64,000 nt of DNA from Methanosarcina sp. KYL-1 (GCF_024372725.1 NZ_VOUA01000008.1:1-64000), one strand, 5' to 3'. Shown: positions 42,915-52,110, counted from the stretch's first letter. The notes: generated from the sequence alone by a model not told the origin. Program-made: numbers and translations.

Positions 42915-45122
42915 TTGAAAAAAAATATAACCCTTTTTTTTGCGTTACTGTTTCTATTTATGGTGAATTTGATTGCTTTTACCGGAGAAGCTGCCCCAGG
43001 TCCTGAAACACTTCAGGCTAACGAAACGGCCTCTCAGGTACATGAATTTGCAGTTACACCTCTTAACCCCGAATTTGTGGAATACCAGCAGTTAAGGTCC
43101 ATGGAACCTGTTTCTACCCAGGACGAATACGGGTATGCCTCCGGGCTCGGGTACATCCCTTCCCCTGTGGACCTCTCCGGGCTTTCAAAACCCGAAAGTG
43201 AAAGAAATGAGAGGTTGCTGTGGGCTTTCGAACCCGAACTCCCCGCTGTCTACGACCTCCGCTCGGAAGGCCTGGTAACACCTGTGAAGAACCAGGGAAA
43301 TACGGGAAGCTGCTGGGCCTTTGCGAGCACGGCTTCCCTTGAATCTTACCTTCTGGGAACAGCAGGGGAAAGCAGGGACTTTTCCGAAAACAACATGAAA
43401 AACCTTGTTAGTGTGGCTTATCCCGAAGGTTTTGACATGACTCCTGCCGAAGGCGGAAATGCCTTCATGTCTGCGGCATACCTTGCCCGCTGGACAGGGC
43501 CCGTAAACGAGTCCGATGACCCCTACAATGATGCATCGGCGTATTCGCCCCAGGGGCTTCCCGTGCAAAAACATACCCAGGAGATTCTCTTCTTACCGGG
43601 CAGGACCGAATCCCCGGACAATGAATACATCAAAAGGGCGATTATGGAATACGGAGCAGTATACTCCGCTTTTTACTGGGCTTTGGCTAATTACAATGCA
43701 GAAAACCACAGTTATTACTATACTACAAGCAGATCCCCGCAAGGTGCAAACCATGCAATAACCCTTGTGGGATGGAACGATTCCTTTGACATGAACAGAT
43801 TTTCCCAGATTCCTCCGGGAGATGGGGCTTTTATCGTGAAAAACAGCTGGGGAGAAGACTGGGGTGAGGAAGGATATTTCTACATATCCTATTATGACTT
43901 GAAGCTCGGCTACGACGAAAATGCCGTGTTTACAACCGGGCCCCGGGACAACTATGACTATATCTACCAGTATGACCCCCTGGGCTGGGTCGGCAACACG
44001 GGGTACGGAAGTACAGGCGCCTGGGGAGGCAATGTCTTTTCCTCGGAAGGAAACGAGACCCTGAGGGCAGTGGGGTTCTATACGACCGACCTGGATACGG
44101 AGTATGAAATATACATCTACAGGGACCCACTTTCCGGGCCCGTTAATTCCGAAGGTGTTTATGCTGTTCGGGAAAACGGCACTTCTCCCCTTCCTGGCTA
44201 CCATACCCATGTGCTGAATTCCCCGGTAACCCTCAGCCCCGGAGAGAATTTCTCAGTTGTTATAAAGTTCAGCAACCCCTCAGAAGAAAACCCCCTTGCT
44301 ATTGAAAAGCCCCTGAGGGACTACAGCAGCAGGGCGCAGTCCAATCCCGGGGAAAGTTACATGAGCCCGGACGGAAACAGCTGGGAAGACCTGAACTCAA
44401 GGATTGCGGAAGCAAACCTCTGCATAAAAGCCTTCACAACAACCGACGAGCTCCCTGAAGCTAAGTTCTCGGCCAGTGCAACCAGCGGCGTATCTCCCCT
44501 TACAGTTGAGTTTACGGACCTCTCGGAAAACGCCTTTTCCCTGGAATGGGACCTGGACGGAGACGGTGAAGTTGACTCCACAACCCGGAACCCTGTGTAC
44601 ACTTACGAGCTCCACGGCAGTTACAACGTCTCGCTGAAAGTGAACAACCGTAACGGATTTGATTCCGAAACAAAGAACTCTTATATAACAGTCGAATCCC
44701 TTTCAATCCTTTCTACAGAACCCGAGAGGGACGTTTTGACCTTTGAAGACGAAATGCAAAACTTCAGCATCACGACAAGCCACCCCTGTACGATAAGCTG
44801 GTACCTGAACGGCATGAAAAAGGAATCAGGAACAGGAATAACTGCAAGTTCATATCTGGAAGGCAGCCTTTACCCCGGTTCCTATAACGTCACAGCAAAT
44901 GCCGCGGCAGGAGCCGAAACTGTCCCGCATTCCTGGAACTGGACCGTCAGCTACTGGAACCCCTGGGACAATTCAACGTCCCATGAAGGAGAAAACATAA
45001 GCACTGAGGAACTGCAGGAAGCCATCCACTGTCAGCTAAATGGGCTTACCTTCCCTTATACCGGGGCAAACGCCACAGATGATAGGTTCGACCGGCTTAT
45101 CCGGAGCTGGCTTGGAGAGTGA
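42915..45122 (+). CDS. Secreted papain-family (C1) cysteine protease with PKD domain
   Basis: A signal peptide (KKNITLFFALLFLFMVNLIAF) is followed by a papain-like domain: KNQGNTGSCWAFAS with catalytic Cys near residue 134, NHAITLVGW with His near 282, and VKNSWGEDWGEEGYFYISY with Asn near 310. Then come a beta-rich lectin-like domain (~350-515), a PKD domain (~520-595, WDLDGDGEVDSTTRNPVYTY) and a last Ig-like segment. No membrane anchor or sorting signal is seen at the C-terminus. TTG start with GAGAGG 8 nt upstream. It would act outside the cell on envelope or foreign proteins. Confidence 0.94.
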   Translation: MKKNITLFFALLFLFMVNLIAFTGEAAPGPETLQANETASQVHEFAVTPLNPEFVEYQQLRSMEPVSTQDEYGYASGLGYIPSPVDLSGLSKPESERNERLLWAFEPELPAVYDLRSEGLVTPVKNQGNTGSCWAFASTASLESYLLGTAGESRDFSENNMKNLVSVAYPEGFDMTPAEGGNAFMSAAYLARWTGPVNESDDPYNDASAYSPQGLPVQKHTQEILFLPGRTESPDNEYIKRAIMEYGAVYSAFYWALANYNAENHSYYYTTSRSPQGANHAITLVGWNDSFDMNRFSQIPPGDGAFIVKNSWGEDWGEEGYFYISYYDLKLGYDENAVFTTGPRDNYDYIYQYDPLGWVGNTGYGSTGAWGGNVFSSEGNETLRAVGFYTTDLDTEYEIYIYRDPLSGPVNSEGVYAVRENGTSPLPGYHTHVLNSPVTLSPGENFSVVIKFSNPSEENPLAIEKPLRDYSSRAQSNPGESYMSPDGNSWEDLNSRIAEANLCIKAFTTTDELPEAKFSASATSGVSPLTVEFTDLSENAFSLEWDLDGDGEVDSTTRNPVYTYELHGSYNVSLKVNNRNGFDSETKNSYITVESLSILSTEPERDVLTFEDEMQNFSITTSHPCTISWYLNGMKKESGTGITASSYLEGSLYPGSYNVTANAAAGAETVPHSWNWTVSYWNPWDNSTSHEGENISTEELQEAIHCQLNGLTFPYTGANATDDRFDRLIRSWLGE

Positions 45123-45324
45123 GCCAGAAAGAAAAAAATTCAGGTGGAAGGAAAACTTGTGCGGAACCTCAAACTCCCGTGGAACCACAAACTCGTGTGA
45201 AACAAAAAACTCAGGTTCCCGTAGAACCAAAAATCCTGTGAAATGAAAAATTCATGTGGAATGAAAAAATCAGGTAAAAACGGGGAGCAAACAGTTTTGC
45301 TTCCCGGAAACTTATTTTTGCAGC
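45123..45324. repeat. Short degenerate repeats after the protease gene
   Basis: Units like TGTGGAACCACAAACTC repeat imperfectly from 45158 to 45280. Confidence 0.5.
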
Positions 45325-45564
45325 TTATTTTTCCTTTTTCAGGGCTTCTCCGACCCCTTCCCCGATTTTAACATTCATAAGGAAATCGTCAACTGTCGCA
45401 AGAAGGGACCCGATTTTTTCAGACTGAAAGCGAACAGCAACCCTGTCCTCGCTGATTTCACTTTCCATGCTCCTGAGGTTATCCGGGGCAAGAGCTTGCA
45501 GGATCCTTGCGGCAGACTCCCTTGATTCGGGGTCCGGAAATTCAATTGTACCGGTGATTTTCAT
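45325..45564 (-). CDS. pcc1: KEOPS complex subunit Pcc1
   Basis: A 79-residue Pcc1: ITGTIEFPDPESRESAARILQALAPDN, then VRFQSEKIGSLLATVDDFLMNVKIGEGV. Pcc1 is the dimerisation subunit of KEOPS, which makes N6-threonylcarbamoyl-adenosine on tRNA with Kae1, Bud32 and Cgi121. It lies 129 nt downstream of the RecJ-like gene on the same strand, a common archaeal neighbourhood. Confidence 0.85.
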   Translation of the reverse strand: MKITGTIEFPDPESRESAARILQALAPDNLRSMESEISEDRVAVRFQSEKIGSLLATVDDFLMNVKIGEGVGEALKKEK

Positions 45565-45693
45565 AAATGTCCCTCACACGTTTTGCCATATCAAACTTAT
45601 CCTTTTCAATACAAGCTTAAAATAATACCAGCTTAAAATTATTCTCTACTCATTTTCCCTTATCAGGCACATCATTTTCCCTTATCAGGTACT

Positions 45694-47037
45694 TTATTTT
45701 CCTTTCCCTTTGCCTTTCCTGTCTTTCCGGAGCTGTTCACCTATGATCTGGTCTGCGATGCTCAGGAACTCCACGGTATTTCCCAGGGGAATTGAGGCTC
45801 CGGAGGCAACACTGTGCCCGCCTCCGTTCCCGCCAACAGCTCCTGCGGCTTCCCGCATGGTAAAGGCAAGGTCAAGGCCTTTTGAGACGAGTTCGCGGGT
45901 GCCCCGGGAAGAAATTTTAAGGATGCCTTCGGACTCGTTTAAGCAGATGAAAGGAAGTTCGGGGTGGAGGTAGCGGACCACAGTGCTTGCAAGGCTCCCC
46001 GTGGAGAGGGCATCAACAGTATTGATGTACCAGATGTTTTCCCCTTTACTGATTTTTTCCACGTTTTCCCTGATGTCCAGGGCCAGGTTTTTCTCGTGTT
46101 CCCTGGTAAGGGCGAGGGCTTCATCCACAACTCCCGGGTCTTTCAGGCAGAGGGCAAGGGCAAGCCCGTAGAGTTTCAGTTTTCCGCAGGTGTTGAGGAT
46201 AGAGATGAAATCGTAGACGTTGTGCACAAGCTCCCGGTCCAGGAGGTAGATGTCCCCGATGACGGCTTCGACAGCTTCCGGGCTTGCCTGCCTGGCCAGT
46301 TTCAGGGCAACGGCGTTGACCAGCTTTGAGACCCCTTCATCGGACAGGTCTTCGATCTTTCCGGAAAGCTCCAGCTTTTCCAGGAACTCTTTAACTCTCT
46401 CAGGATAAGCGGTGATGTCTAAGAAAGGCTCGGTGCTGTAGGCGAGCACCTCGGCAAGGTCCCCGTCCCCTACTTTCAGCCCTTTTCTGACGGACACTAC
46501 TCCGGCTTTTATGGCTTCTTCCAGGATCAGGGCGTTGGCCGTTTGAAAGAGCTGCCTGTCCCCTACGGCACCTGCAATCGCAAGCCCTGCAAGGTCGATG
46601 TTGCCGGGCCCGAGTTCCCGGGCTACCAGGTAGCAGGTGCCCGACGCCGAGATGTCCGTAGCCCCGTCGATTCCCACCATGTGGGCGTTTACAACAGCTT
46701 TTGCAGGGGACTCTCCCACAGGCTGGTGGTGGTCAAGGACAACGACATCGGCTGATACCTTCCCGATAAGTTCCGGCTGCCCGCTACCCATATCGCAGAA
46801 GATGACAAGCTCCCCCGGAGAAATGCTCCTGTTTACCTCTTCGACGACACCTCCGTCCAGCTTTGCAGCTATGGAAAGCTGGAAAGGGATGCCTGCCCGG
46901 AGCAGGGCCTGGGCCATGATCCCGGCCGAAGTCAGCCCGTCCGCATCATTGTGGGAAATCAGGCGCACAAACCGGTATTTCCGGATTTTATCTGCTGCAT
47001 TTTTTGCAAGGTTTGTCAGTTTGTTAAGCTCGCTCAA
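45694..47037 (-). CDS. RecJ-like DHH-family single-strand exonuclease
   Basis: 447 residues with the DHH motifs in order: SHNDADGLTSAGI, IFCDMGSG, VVLDHHQP, and GATDISASGTCYLVA, then a DHHA1 domain ending GGNGGGHSVASGASIPLG. These are the manganese ligands and substrate loop of archaeal RecJ proteins (GAN/RecJ1/RecJ2 group) that work with GINS/CMG or in RNA and DNA end processing. The DHHA1-type GGGH signature is intact. The paralogue type cannot be told from the sequence alone. Probably co-transcribed with pcc1. Confidence 0.93.
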   Translation of the reverse strand: MSELNKLTNLAKNAADKIRKYRFVRLISHNDADGLTSAGIMAQALLRAGIPFQLSIAAKLDGGVVEEVNRSISPGELVIFCDMGSGQPELIGKVSADVVVLDHHQPVGESPAKAVVNAHMVGIDGATDISASGTCYLVARELGPGNIDLAGLAIAGAVGDRQLFQTANALILEEAIKAGVVSVRKGLKVGDGDLAEVLAYSTEPFLDITAYPERVKEFLEKLELSGKIEDLSDEGVSKLVNAVALKLARQASPEAVEAVIGDIYLLDRELVHNVYDFISILNTCGKLKLYGLALALCLKDPGVVDEALALTREHEKNLALDIRENVEKISKGENIWYINTVDALSTGSLASTVVRYLHPELPFICLNESEGILKISSRGTRELVSKGLDLAFTMREAAGAVGGNGGGHSVASGASIPLGNTVEFLSIADQIIGEQLRKDRKGKGKGK

Positions 47038-47423
47038 AACCCATCACTCGTAAATTTCATAGTAAAGTCAGGGAGCCGGCATAAATATTTAGCTGCCAGG
47101 CTCAGAGGCTGCCAGTCTATACAGGCTTGATGATATAAAACACAATACCCCGGGAAAGAGGTCCAGGTGCCCTGCAGCAGAGCATACCCCGCAAGAAGAC
47201 TGTCTGGAAACCCGAGAAAGATATGATAACAGAAAAGAATATGATAATAAAGGGGAAAAACAGACAAAAAACATTGGCTACATATAAAAAAATTAATCAT
47301 TTGGCATTAAATAATAGTACAGTTTTTCAGGACTTGAGGCATACAAAATCTCTCCGGGGGTCAAATTAATTAATGAGAAAATACTATATTTAGAAATGCG
47401 GCAGGGCGCCCTGCCAGCTTCGG
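47038..47423. other. Intergenic region with tRNA-Gly promoter
   Basis: No gene seen. TACTATATTTAG at about 47383-47394 is a TATA box about 30-40 nt before the tRNA. A perfect palindrome GGCAGGGCGCCCTGCC (47401-47416) lies between them, so it would be in the tRNA precursor leader or block it. Confidence 0.45.
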
Positions 47424-47495
47424 ACATCAGTAGTGTAGCGGTCATCACCGGGCGTTGCCAACGCTCGAACCCGGGTTCGAATCCCGGCTGATGTA
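47424..47495 (+). tRNA. tRNA-Gly (GCC)
   Basis: Acceptor stem ACATCAG pairs with CTGATGT; D arm GTG/CAC; anticodon arm GGGCG-TTGCCAA-CGCTC with anticodon GCC; T arm CCGGG-TTCGAAT-CCCGG. CCA is not encoded. The A1-U72 pair is unusual for tRNA-Gly. Confidence 0.92.
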
Positions 47496-47643
47496 TACCT
47501 TTCTTACACATACTTTTTTCATGCTTTTTGCAGGCATGTTTTTTGTGAATTTCTTTCTTCTGGCAGTTTGGTTTTTTGTGAATTTCTTTCGCTCCACACA
47601 ATCATCTAAAAGTTTTTAAGTTAACAAGCTTAAAAAGGAGTTA

Positions 47644-47658
47644 ACTCTAATTTAGAGT
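47644..47658. promoter_or_regulatory. Palindromic site CTCTAA-n-TTAGAG
   Basis: ACTCTAA-T-TTAGAGT lies 30 nt before the start of the coiled-coil gene; the same 6-1-6 palindrome is at 53226-53238. A shared operator is possible. Confidence 0.35.
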
Positions 47659-47688
47659 AAAGAGCATTTCTTACGTAGGGGGATTCAA

Positions 47689-48819
47689 GTGAAATACACC
47701 TATCAGGATTCTACCGAATTTCCGGTCCAGAGGGATTTTATTCAGGACCTGCAGGATTTCTTAAAAGTTTCAAAGGAGGTAATACCTCTTGAGAATTCAG
47801 CGGTCAAGATAAAACAGGAGAAAAAGGAAGAGACTGCGGTCCTGGAGAAAAGAATCCAAGATATAGACCAGTACCTGAAAGATATGACCGATTACATAGA
47901 GGAACGTACGCTGGGGGTAGATGCAGAAGAGATCCTTGAAATCAAAATGAAAACCCTTGAAGCCATTTCAACAACAGCTTCCGCAAAAAAGGATGAAGCT
48001 TTTGAGGAGCTTGAAACAAAGGCAGGAACGGCCAGGATGGAGCTGCATCAGCTTGAAACGAAGATGCTTTCGATCCTGAGCCCTTTTTTCGAAGCAGGAA
48101 TTTACGAGGCAAAACATGCGTACTCGGCTTCCGTTGAGGAGAAGAAGCTGAAAGGTAAGCAGGCAAGTTCCTTTGACGGGATGAAGTACGAGTTTGACCT
48201 GATTTTCACGCAGGACATGCTAAAAGTAGAAGACCTGCACGAACTTGTCCTGCCGGTCTGGGTAAAAAGCGGGATACTTCGTAAGGAAGAAAAAATAAAG
48301 AAACTGGATGTGTCCGACTTCCACGTAATGTCTGCGGAATACGAAGGGGACAGCCTCAAGACCGTATTCGAAGATAAGGATGCCGAACACCGGTTCACAG
48401 TCTCGGCTGATGAGAAGGCCTTCCTGATCCAGTACGGGGACTATGAGATAACGGGGGATGAGGAGCTGGCTGCTTCCATAAATATGGACTCCCTACATGC
48501 AGTCGTAAAAAAGCTCAAAGATTTTTTCAGGGAATCCGTAAAATCCAGGAAACTCACACGGATTCTCCTGGAAGGAGAAAATGCAGTTGAAGAAAACAGG
48601 GTCATGGACTCCCTCAAGTTAATTGCCGGAACCTACGGAAAACTGGTAAGGGAATGCATCGACAGGGGCTATACAAATGGTGAGATCACCATAAAAATCG
48701 AAGAGCAGGGGATCAGAACAGAAAAATACATCGGAACTTCTGAAGTTTTAAGCCAGCTTACGGACCTTGGAAGCGAGGGGCTGGAACTTGCAAAAATCCT
48801 GGGGGTAGCAAAGACCTGA
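47689..48819 (+). CDS. Coiled-coil protein of unknown function (376 aa)
   Basis: No known family recognised. Residues ~35-125 form a long coiled coil (KIKQEKKEETAVLEKRIQDIDQYLKDM and on to ARMELHQLETKM). The middle has a globular part with FDGMKYEFDLIFTQDML and LPVWVKSGILRKEEKIKKLDVSDF, and the end is helical. There is no signal or membrane segment, and no catalytic motif. GTG start with TAGGGGGA 6 nt upstream. It stands alone downstream of a tRNA gene and a short palindrome. Confidence 0.85.
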   Translation: MKYTYQDSTEFPVQRDFIQDLQDFLKVSKEVIPLENSAVKIKQEKKEETAVLEKRIQDIDQYLKDMTDYIEERTLGVDAEEILEIKMKTLEAISTTASAKKDEAFEELETKAGTARMELHQLETKMLSILSPFFEAGIYEAKHAYSASVEEKKLKGKQASSFDGMKYEFDLIFTQDMLKVEDLHELVLPVWVKSGILRKEEKIKKLDVSDFHVMSAEYEGDSLKTVFEDKDAEHRFTVSADEKAFLIQYGDYEITGDEELAASINMDSLHAVVKKLKDFFRESVKSRKLTRILLEGENAVEENRVMDSLKLIAGTYGKLVRECIDRGYTNGEITIKIEEQGIRTEKYIGTSEVLSQLTDLGSEGLELAKILGVAKT

Positions 48820-49182
48820 AGGTATGGATAGGGAAGAATGAAAAACAGGCAAGAAGGAAACACCTCCGGGACATCAGGTCCATCCGCAGGTTCATGATGA
48901 CATAAGGCACCAGGAGCCTGGAAGGAGCTTGAAGTTTGACTGCATGATCTGAAGGACCTGAAGGACCTGAAGGACCTTTGGGGTGCTGTACACCCTTACG
49001 GCTGGAACAGTGAAGAAGATTTTCCATTAAAAAGTGAAATTTTGAGATCTGCCCGGCACTCCGGCCGGAACCGGATCCTGGCCCGGACCGGAAGATGCGA
49101 AATCATCCGGAGTCATAATTCCGGGTATAAGCAACCGGATTCAAGCATCCGGGTTCAACCAGCCGTATTTAACAAGTCTTGA
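48820..49182. repeat. Intergenic region with short repeats
   Basis: AAGGACCTG repeats four times at 48951-48978. CCGG-rich dyads lie at 49050-49080 (GGCCGGAACCGG, GGCCCGGACCGG) and CATCCGG occurs repeatedly to 49155. No gene seen. Confidence 0.5.
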
Positions 49183-49410
49183 TCAGTCCTCTTCATACGT
49201 ATTCCGGATTTCGATCTCCTCGCACTTTTTCCCGTCCGGCAAAAAAGGCGTGAAAAGGATTACTGAAAAAAGAAGTAAAAATGTCCCCCACATCCTGGGC
49301 CCTGCCTCAAAGGTAACATAAAAAATGAGAATAAACAGCACAATCCAGACAATAAAACTCAACTGAAGCGCAATCTTTACTCTGTATAGATATTCCGTGC
49401 TCTCGCTCAA
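49183..49410 (-). CDS. Small two-helix membrane protein (75 aa)
   Basis: Two hydrophobic segments (IALQLSFIVWIVLFILIFYV and MWGTFLLLFSVILFTPFL) joined by a short loop, with an acidic C-terminal tail after DGKKCEE. No family recognised. Monocistronic. The reading frame is plausible by hydrophobic pattern, but nothing else supports a role. Confidence 0.65.
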   Translation of the reverse strand: MSESTEYLYRVKIALQLSFIVWIVLFILIFYVTFEAGPRMWGTFLLLFSVILFTPFLPDGKKCEEIEIRNTYEED

Positions 49411-49753
49411 AAAATTCCCCCTTCAAAAATCCCCAATTAAAATAATTCCCGCTAGAATAAATAATTGTTTATTTTAGAAACAATTATTTATTATAGACAC
49501 GGGATGGTCTAATTTTGAGACGGATGAAGTAAAAATATACAAAACAAGACCTGATTAAGAGAAGGAGAATTCAATAACAGGAGAATTCAAAAAAATAATT
49601 ATTTCGTACGGCCGTTCCATCCGAGAAGGCTCCCGGGAAGCAGCCCAACTTCAAAATACCAGGACCTAATGCCCTTCTTCTAACCCTCTTCTAACCCTCT
49701 TCTAACCCACTTCAACCTTCTTCTAACCCTCTTCTAACCCTCTTCTAACCCTC
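49411..49753. repeat. Intergenic region with 12-bp repeat
   Basis: 49674-49753 holds about seven copies of CTCTTCTAACCC. Upstream 49450-49500 has an inverted AATAATTGTTTATTTT/AAACAATTATTTATT pair. No gene seen. Confidence 0.75.
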
Positions 49754-49893
49754 TTCTAACCTTCTTCCATATACCTGGCAACGGAAAGGTGCCCCATCAT
49801 CCCTTTGCAGATAGGAAGCCCCCAGGTTTTAGCACTCTCAAGTGTGCCCTTGTTACTTGCGCACTGCTTGCAGACGCAATCTATGAGCCCTTC
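49754..49893 (-). pseudogene. C-terminal fragment of a DsrE-like protein
   Basis: Reads GLIDCVCKQCASNKGTLESA, then GLPICKGMMGHLSVARYMEEG and TAG. It resembles the end of small DsrE/DsrF-like archaeal proteins. The frame is closed upstream by TGA where a 13-bp repeat begins, and no start is present. Confidence 0.5.
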
Positions 49894-49901
49894 CTTTTTT
49901 A

Positions 49902-49998
49902 TTCAAGATCAGAATTCAAGATCAGAATTCAAGATCAGAATTCAAGATCAGAATTCAAGATCAGAATTCAAGATCAGAATTCAAGATCAGAATTCAAG
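49902..49998. repeat. 13-bp minisatellite
   Basis: Seven and a half perfect copies of ATTCAAGATCAGA, reaching into the last codons of the radical SAM gene. No spacers, so it is not CRISPR. Confidence 0.95.
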
Positions 49999-51714
49999 AT
50001 ATCTGAGCAGTTTTTCTCCTTCACTCACACGCCTGAGAAAATCTTCCCTATCAGCATATGGGACCCCTGCCGCCACGGCATCCGCAGCTTTCCTGCCAAG
50101 CCCCGGGAGTTCCCTGATAAGGGCATTAGATGCGGAATTAATCCTGAGTGGGTAAGGAATCCCGGTGATCGAGCGCATGCCGTGCCCGGTCACGGTTACG
50201 TCCGTGAAGGTCCGGAGGGGGAGGGAGGAGGGGATCCCTACCAGCAGGGGATAAGAGCCCAGCTGCCTTCCGAAGGTGGTCCCGTTCTCGTGCACCTCGC
50301 ACATCACGTCCCTGAGCACCGTCCCTTCGGGCACAACCCGGCGCAGCATGGGGAGGTCTATGTTTTTCCGGACCTGGTCTTTGTAATTCAAAAAGAGCTT
50401 CTTGTGCTTTTGGGCAGCCTCATCCCTCCCGTACATCGGGGTCCCGGGGAAAGCCATGACCTGCCGGATGTTGATCCTCCGGAGGAGGAGGCCGGAATCG
50501 AGCACCAGGGAGAGGAAGTCGTAGTTCAGCTGGAAGGTCTTTTTTGTCTCTCCCATAAGCCCATGCACGAAGTTCAGGCCGGGAAGGATTTCAGGGAGCC
50601 CGTTTGCCCCGCGGACGGCTCCAAGGCTGTTTACGAGCCTTATAGCCTCGAAAACCTCTTCGGAAGTAGCCTTGAGGTTATTTGCGGAAATGACCTTCGG
50701 GTCAGCACTTTCCATCCCGAAAGCCGTTACATCCCCGGAGGTGTGGTATTTGATAATCGTCCTGAGGATTTGTTCGGACTCTTCCGGGTAGGCTGCAATG
50801 GTGATCGGGTTTGCATTGTCCATGTGGAGCACGGAAAGGTCCGGGGCGACGTTGCGAATTCCCCGGTAGAGCCTTTCGAGAACTTCAGGTTCGGGTTTCG
50901 GGACAGGCCCGCCTGCATCGGTCCCGTGGTAAGACAGGAGATCAGGCTGCCTCCCAATCCTGAAATACCGGGCTCCGTGGGAATAGAGGCAGGAGACCTC
51001 GGAGACCACGTCCTCCACGGGCCGGTAGTCCGAAGCCCCGTAAAAGGGCTCGGTACAGAAGGAGCAGTGGACAGGCCGACCGCAGCCCCTGTAGGTCTCA
51101 AGCTCGCACATGCAGTAAGGGTAATCCGGGTGCTGCCTGACCAGGAATGCCCCTTTTTGTCCCCAGCGCCCGATCTCGGCAGTCGTCCTGAAGCGGTGCT
51201 CCACGTTTTCCGGGGCTTTCAATTTACTTTCCGGCTGCATCCCCTTACCGGGCTGCTTCCCCCTGCCCTCTTCAAAGAGGTCAAAGACAAAAGCCTCGAT
51301 GTCCATCCGGGCAAGCACGGCATCCCCGAGGGAAAGCCCGCTTTCTGCGCCCTTTGCGGCTTTTCCGCCTTCACAGCTAAAGCCGAGCCTTATAGGGCCG
51401 CCTATGACTTTTACGCCGCCCGAAACCCTGAAAAGAGCCTCGATTTCCCCGGGGGTGATGGGAGATGCCCTGAGATATTTCCCGGGCACGGTCATGCCTG
51501 CAATAACGATTAGAAGGTCTGCCTTTTTGACCAGTTCCCCGGCCCCCGGCGGGTTTTCCCTCAGGCGGTCAATGGTCAGGTAGTGGATGTCTTTTTCGGA
51601 AAGCCCCCGCTCCCGGAGCGCGCCTGCTATGTACCTCGGATAGGGGGAAATGTAGGGAGGGACCCCCAGGCAGGCGGGTTCGTCCACGTAGCCGTCGATA
51701 ATCAGTGCTTTCAT
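49987..51714 (-). CDS. Radical SAM protein with C-terminal helix-hairpin-helix (COG1031 type)
   Basis: A ~575-residue archaeal protein. The N-terminal ~170 residues resemble a cobalamin-binding-like fold without the His-loop (IDGYVDEPACLGVPPYISPYPRYIAGAL). The radical SAM core has the cluster motif RGCGRPVHCSFC, spaced C-x5-C-x2-C instead of C-x3-C-x2-C. The end carries HhH motifs (IRELPGLGRKAADAV). The combination suggests a nucleic acid substrate, perhaps RNA modification; the reaction is unknown. Start ATG 51714 follows GAGG. The last codons enter a 13-bp repeat, so the C-terminus may have been altered. Confidence 0.88.
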   Translation of the reverse strand: MKALIIDGYVDEPACLGVPPYISPYPRYIAGALRERGLSEKDIHYLTIDRLRENPPGAGELVKKADLLIVIAGMTVPGKYLRASPITPGEIEALFRVSGGVKVIGGPIRLGFSCEGGKAAKGAESGLSLGDAVLARMDIEAFVFDLFEEGRGKQPGKGMQPESKLKAPENVEHRFRTTAEIGRWGQKGAFLVRQHPDYPYCMCELETYRGCGRPVHCSFCTEPFYGASDYRPVEDVVSEVSCLYSHGARYFRIGRQPDLLSYHGTDAGGPVPKPEPEVLERLYRGIRNVAPDLSVLHMDNANPITIAAYPEESEQILRTIIKYHTSGDVTAFGMESADPKVISANNLKATSEEVFEAIRLVNSLGAVRGANGLPEILPGLNFVHGLMGETKKTFQLNYDFLSLVLDSGLLLRRINIRQVMAFPGTPMYGRDEAAQKHKKLFLNYKDQVRKNIDLPMLRRVVPEGTVLRDVMCEVHENGTTFGRQLGSYPLLVGIPSSLPLRTFTDVTVTGHGMRSITGIPYPLRINSASNALIRELPGLGRKAADAVAAGVPYADREDFLRRVSEGEKLLRYLEF

Positions 51715-52033
51715 TTTAGCCTCTAATTGCCCCTTAAATGTTACCATTTAAAAACTGCCCTTTCTGGAAAAGGATTCGGATAGCAGTTACAATGGTAGCA
51801 GTTGCAATGGTAGCAGTTACAATGGTAAGATAGTAGATAATTATGGTTCAGATAAAAGGGTAGATGCAAGATACGATATAAAAAGGATACTGAAACCATG
51901 TACATAGTAAAACCGTATAAGGAAGAACAGGATGTACAAAGAACATATACGGAAGAAGGCAAACCATCCACAGAAGTAACCGCAAAAGGACACAAATGGT
52001 AAGCGTAAAAACCATGAAATGAAAAGAAAATAA
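51715..52033. repeat. Intergenic region with GTAGCAGTTACAATG repeats
   Basis: Three copies of GGTAGCAGTTACAAT at 51780-51830 lie between the radical SAM gene and tRNA-His. No gene seen. Confidence 0.6.
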
Positions 52034-52110
52034 TGGGGCCGGGACCGAGAATCGAACTCGGGTCGTAGCCTCCACAGGGCCACAGGATGGACCTCTACCC
52101 TACCCCGGCC
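52034..52110 (-). tRNA. tRNA-His (GTG)
   Basis: Has an encoded G at -1, acceptor GCCGGGG pairing with TCCCGGC, anticodon loop CTGTGGA with GTG, T arm CCGAG-TTCGATT-CTCGG, discriminator C73 and an encoded CCA. The G-1:C73 pair is the tRNA-His identity element. Confidence 0.95.

Noticed and set aside
49754-49760. TAG at the end of the DsrE-like fragment as a pyrrolysine codon
   Set aside because: The frame after TAG runs only into the 12-bp repeat, so readthrough would make no sensible protein.
49902-49998. Regular repeats suggesting a CRISPR array
   Set aside because: Units are contiguous 13-mers without spacers, and no cas genes are present in the window.
49789-51513. 574-codon open frame on the plus strand
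   Set aside because: It is the antisense of the radical SAM gene, and its start consists of the 13-bp repeat.
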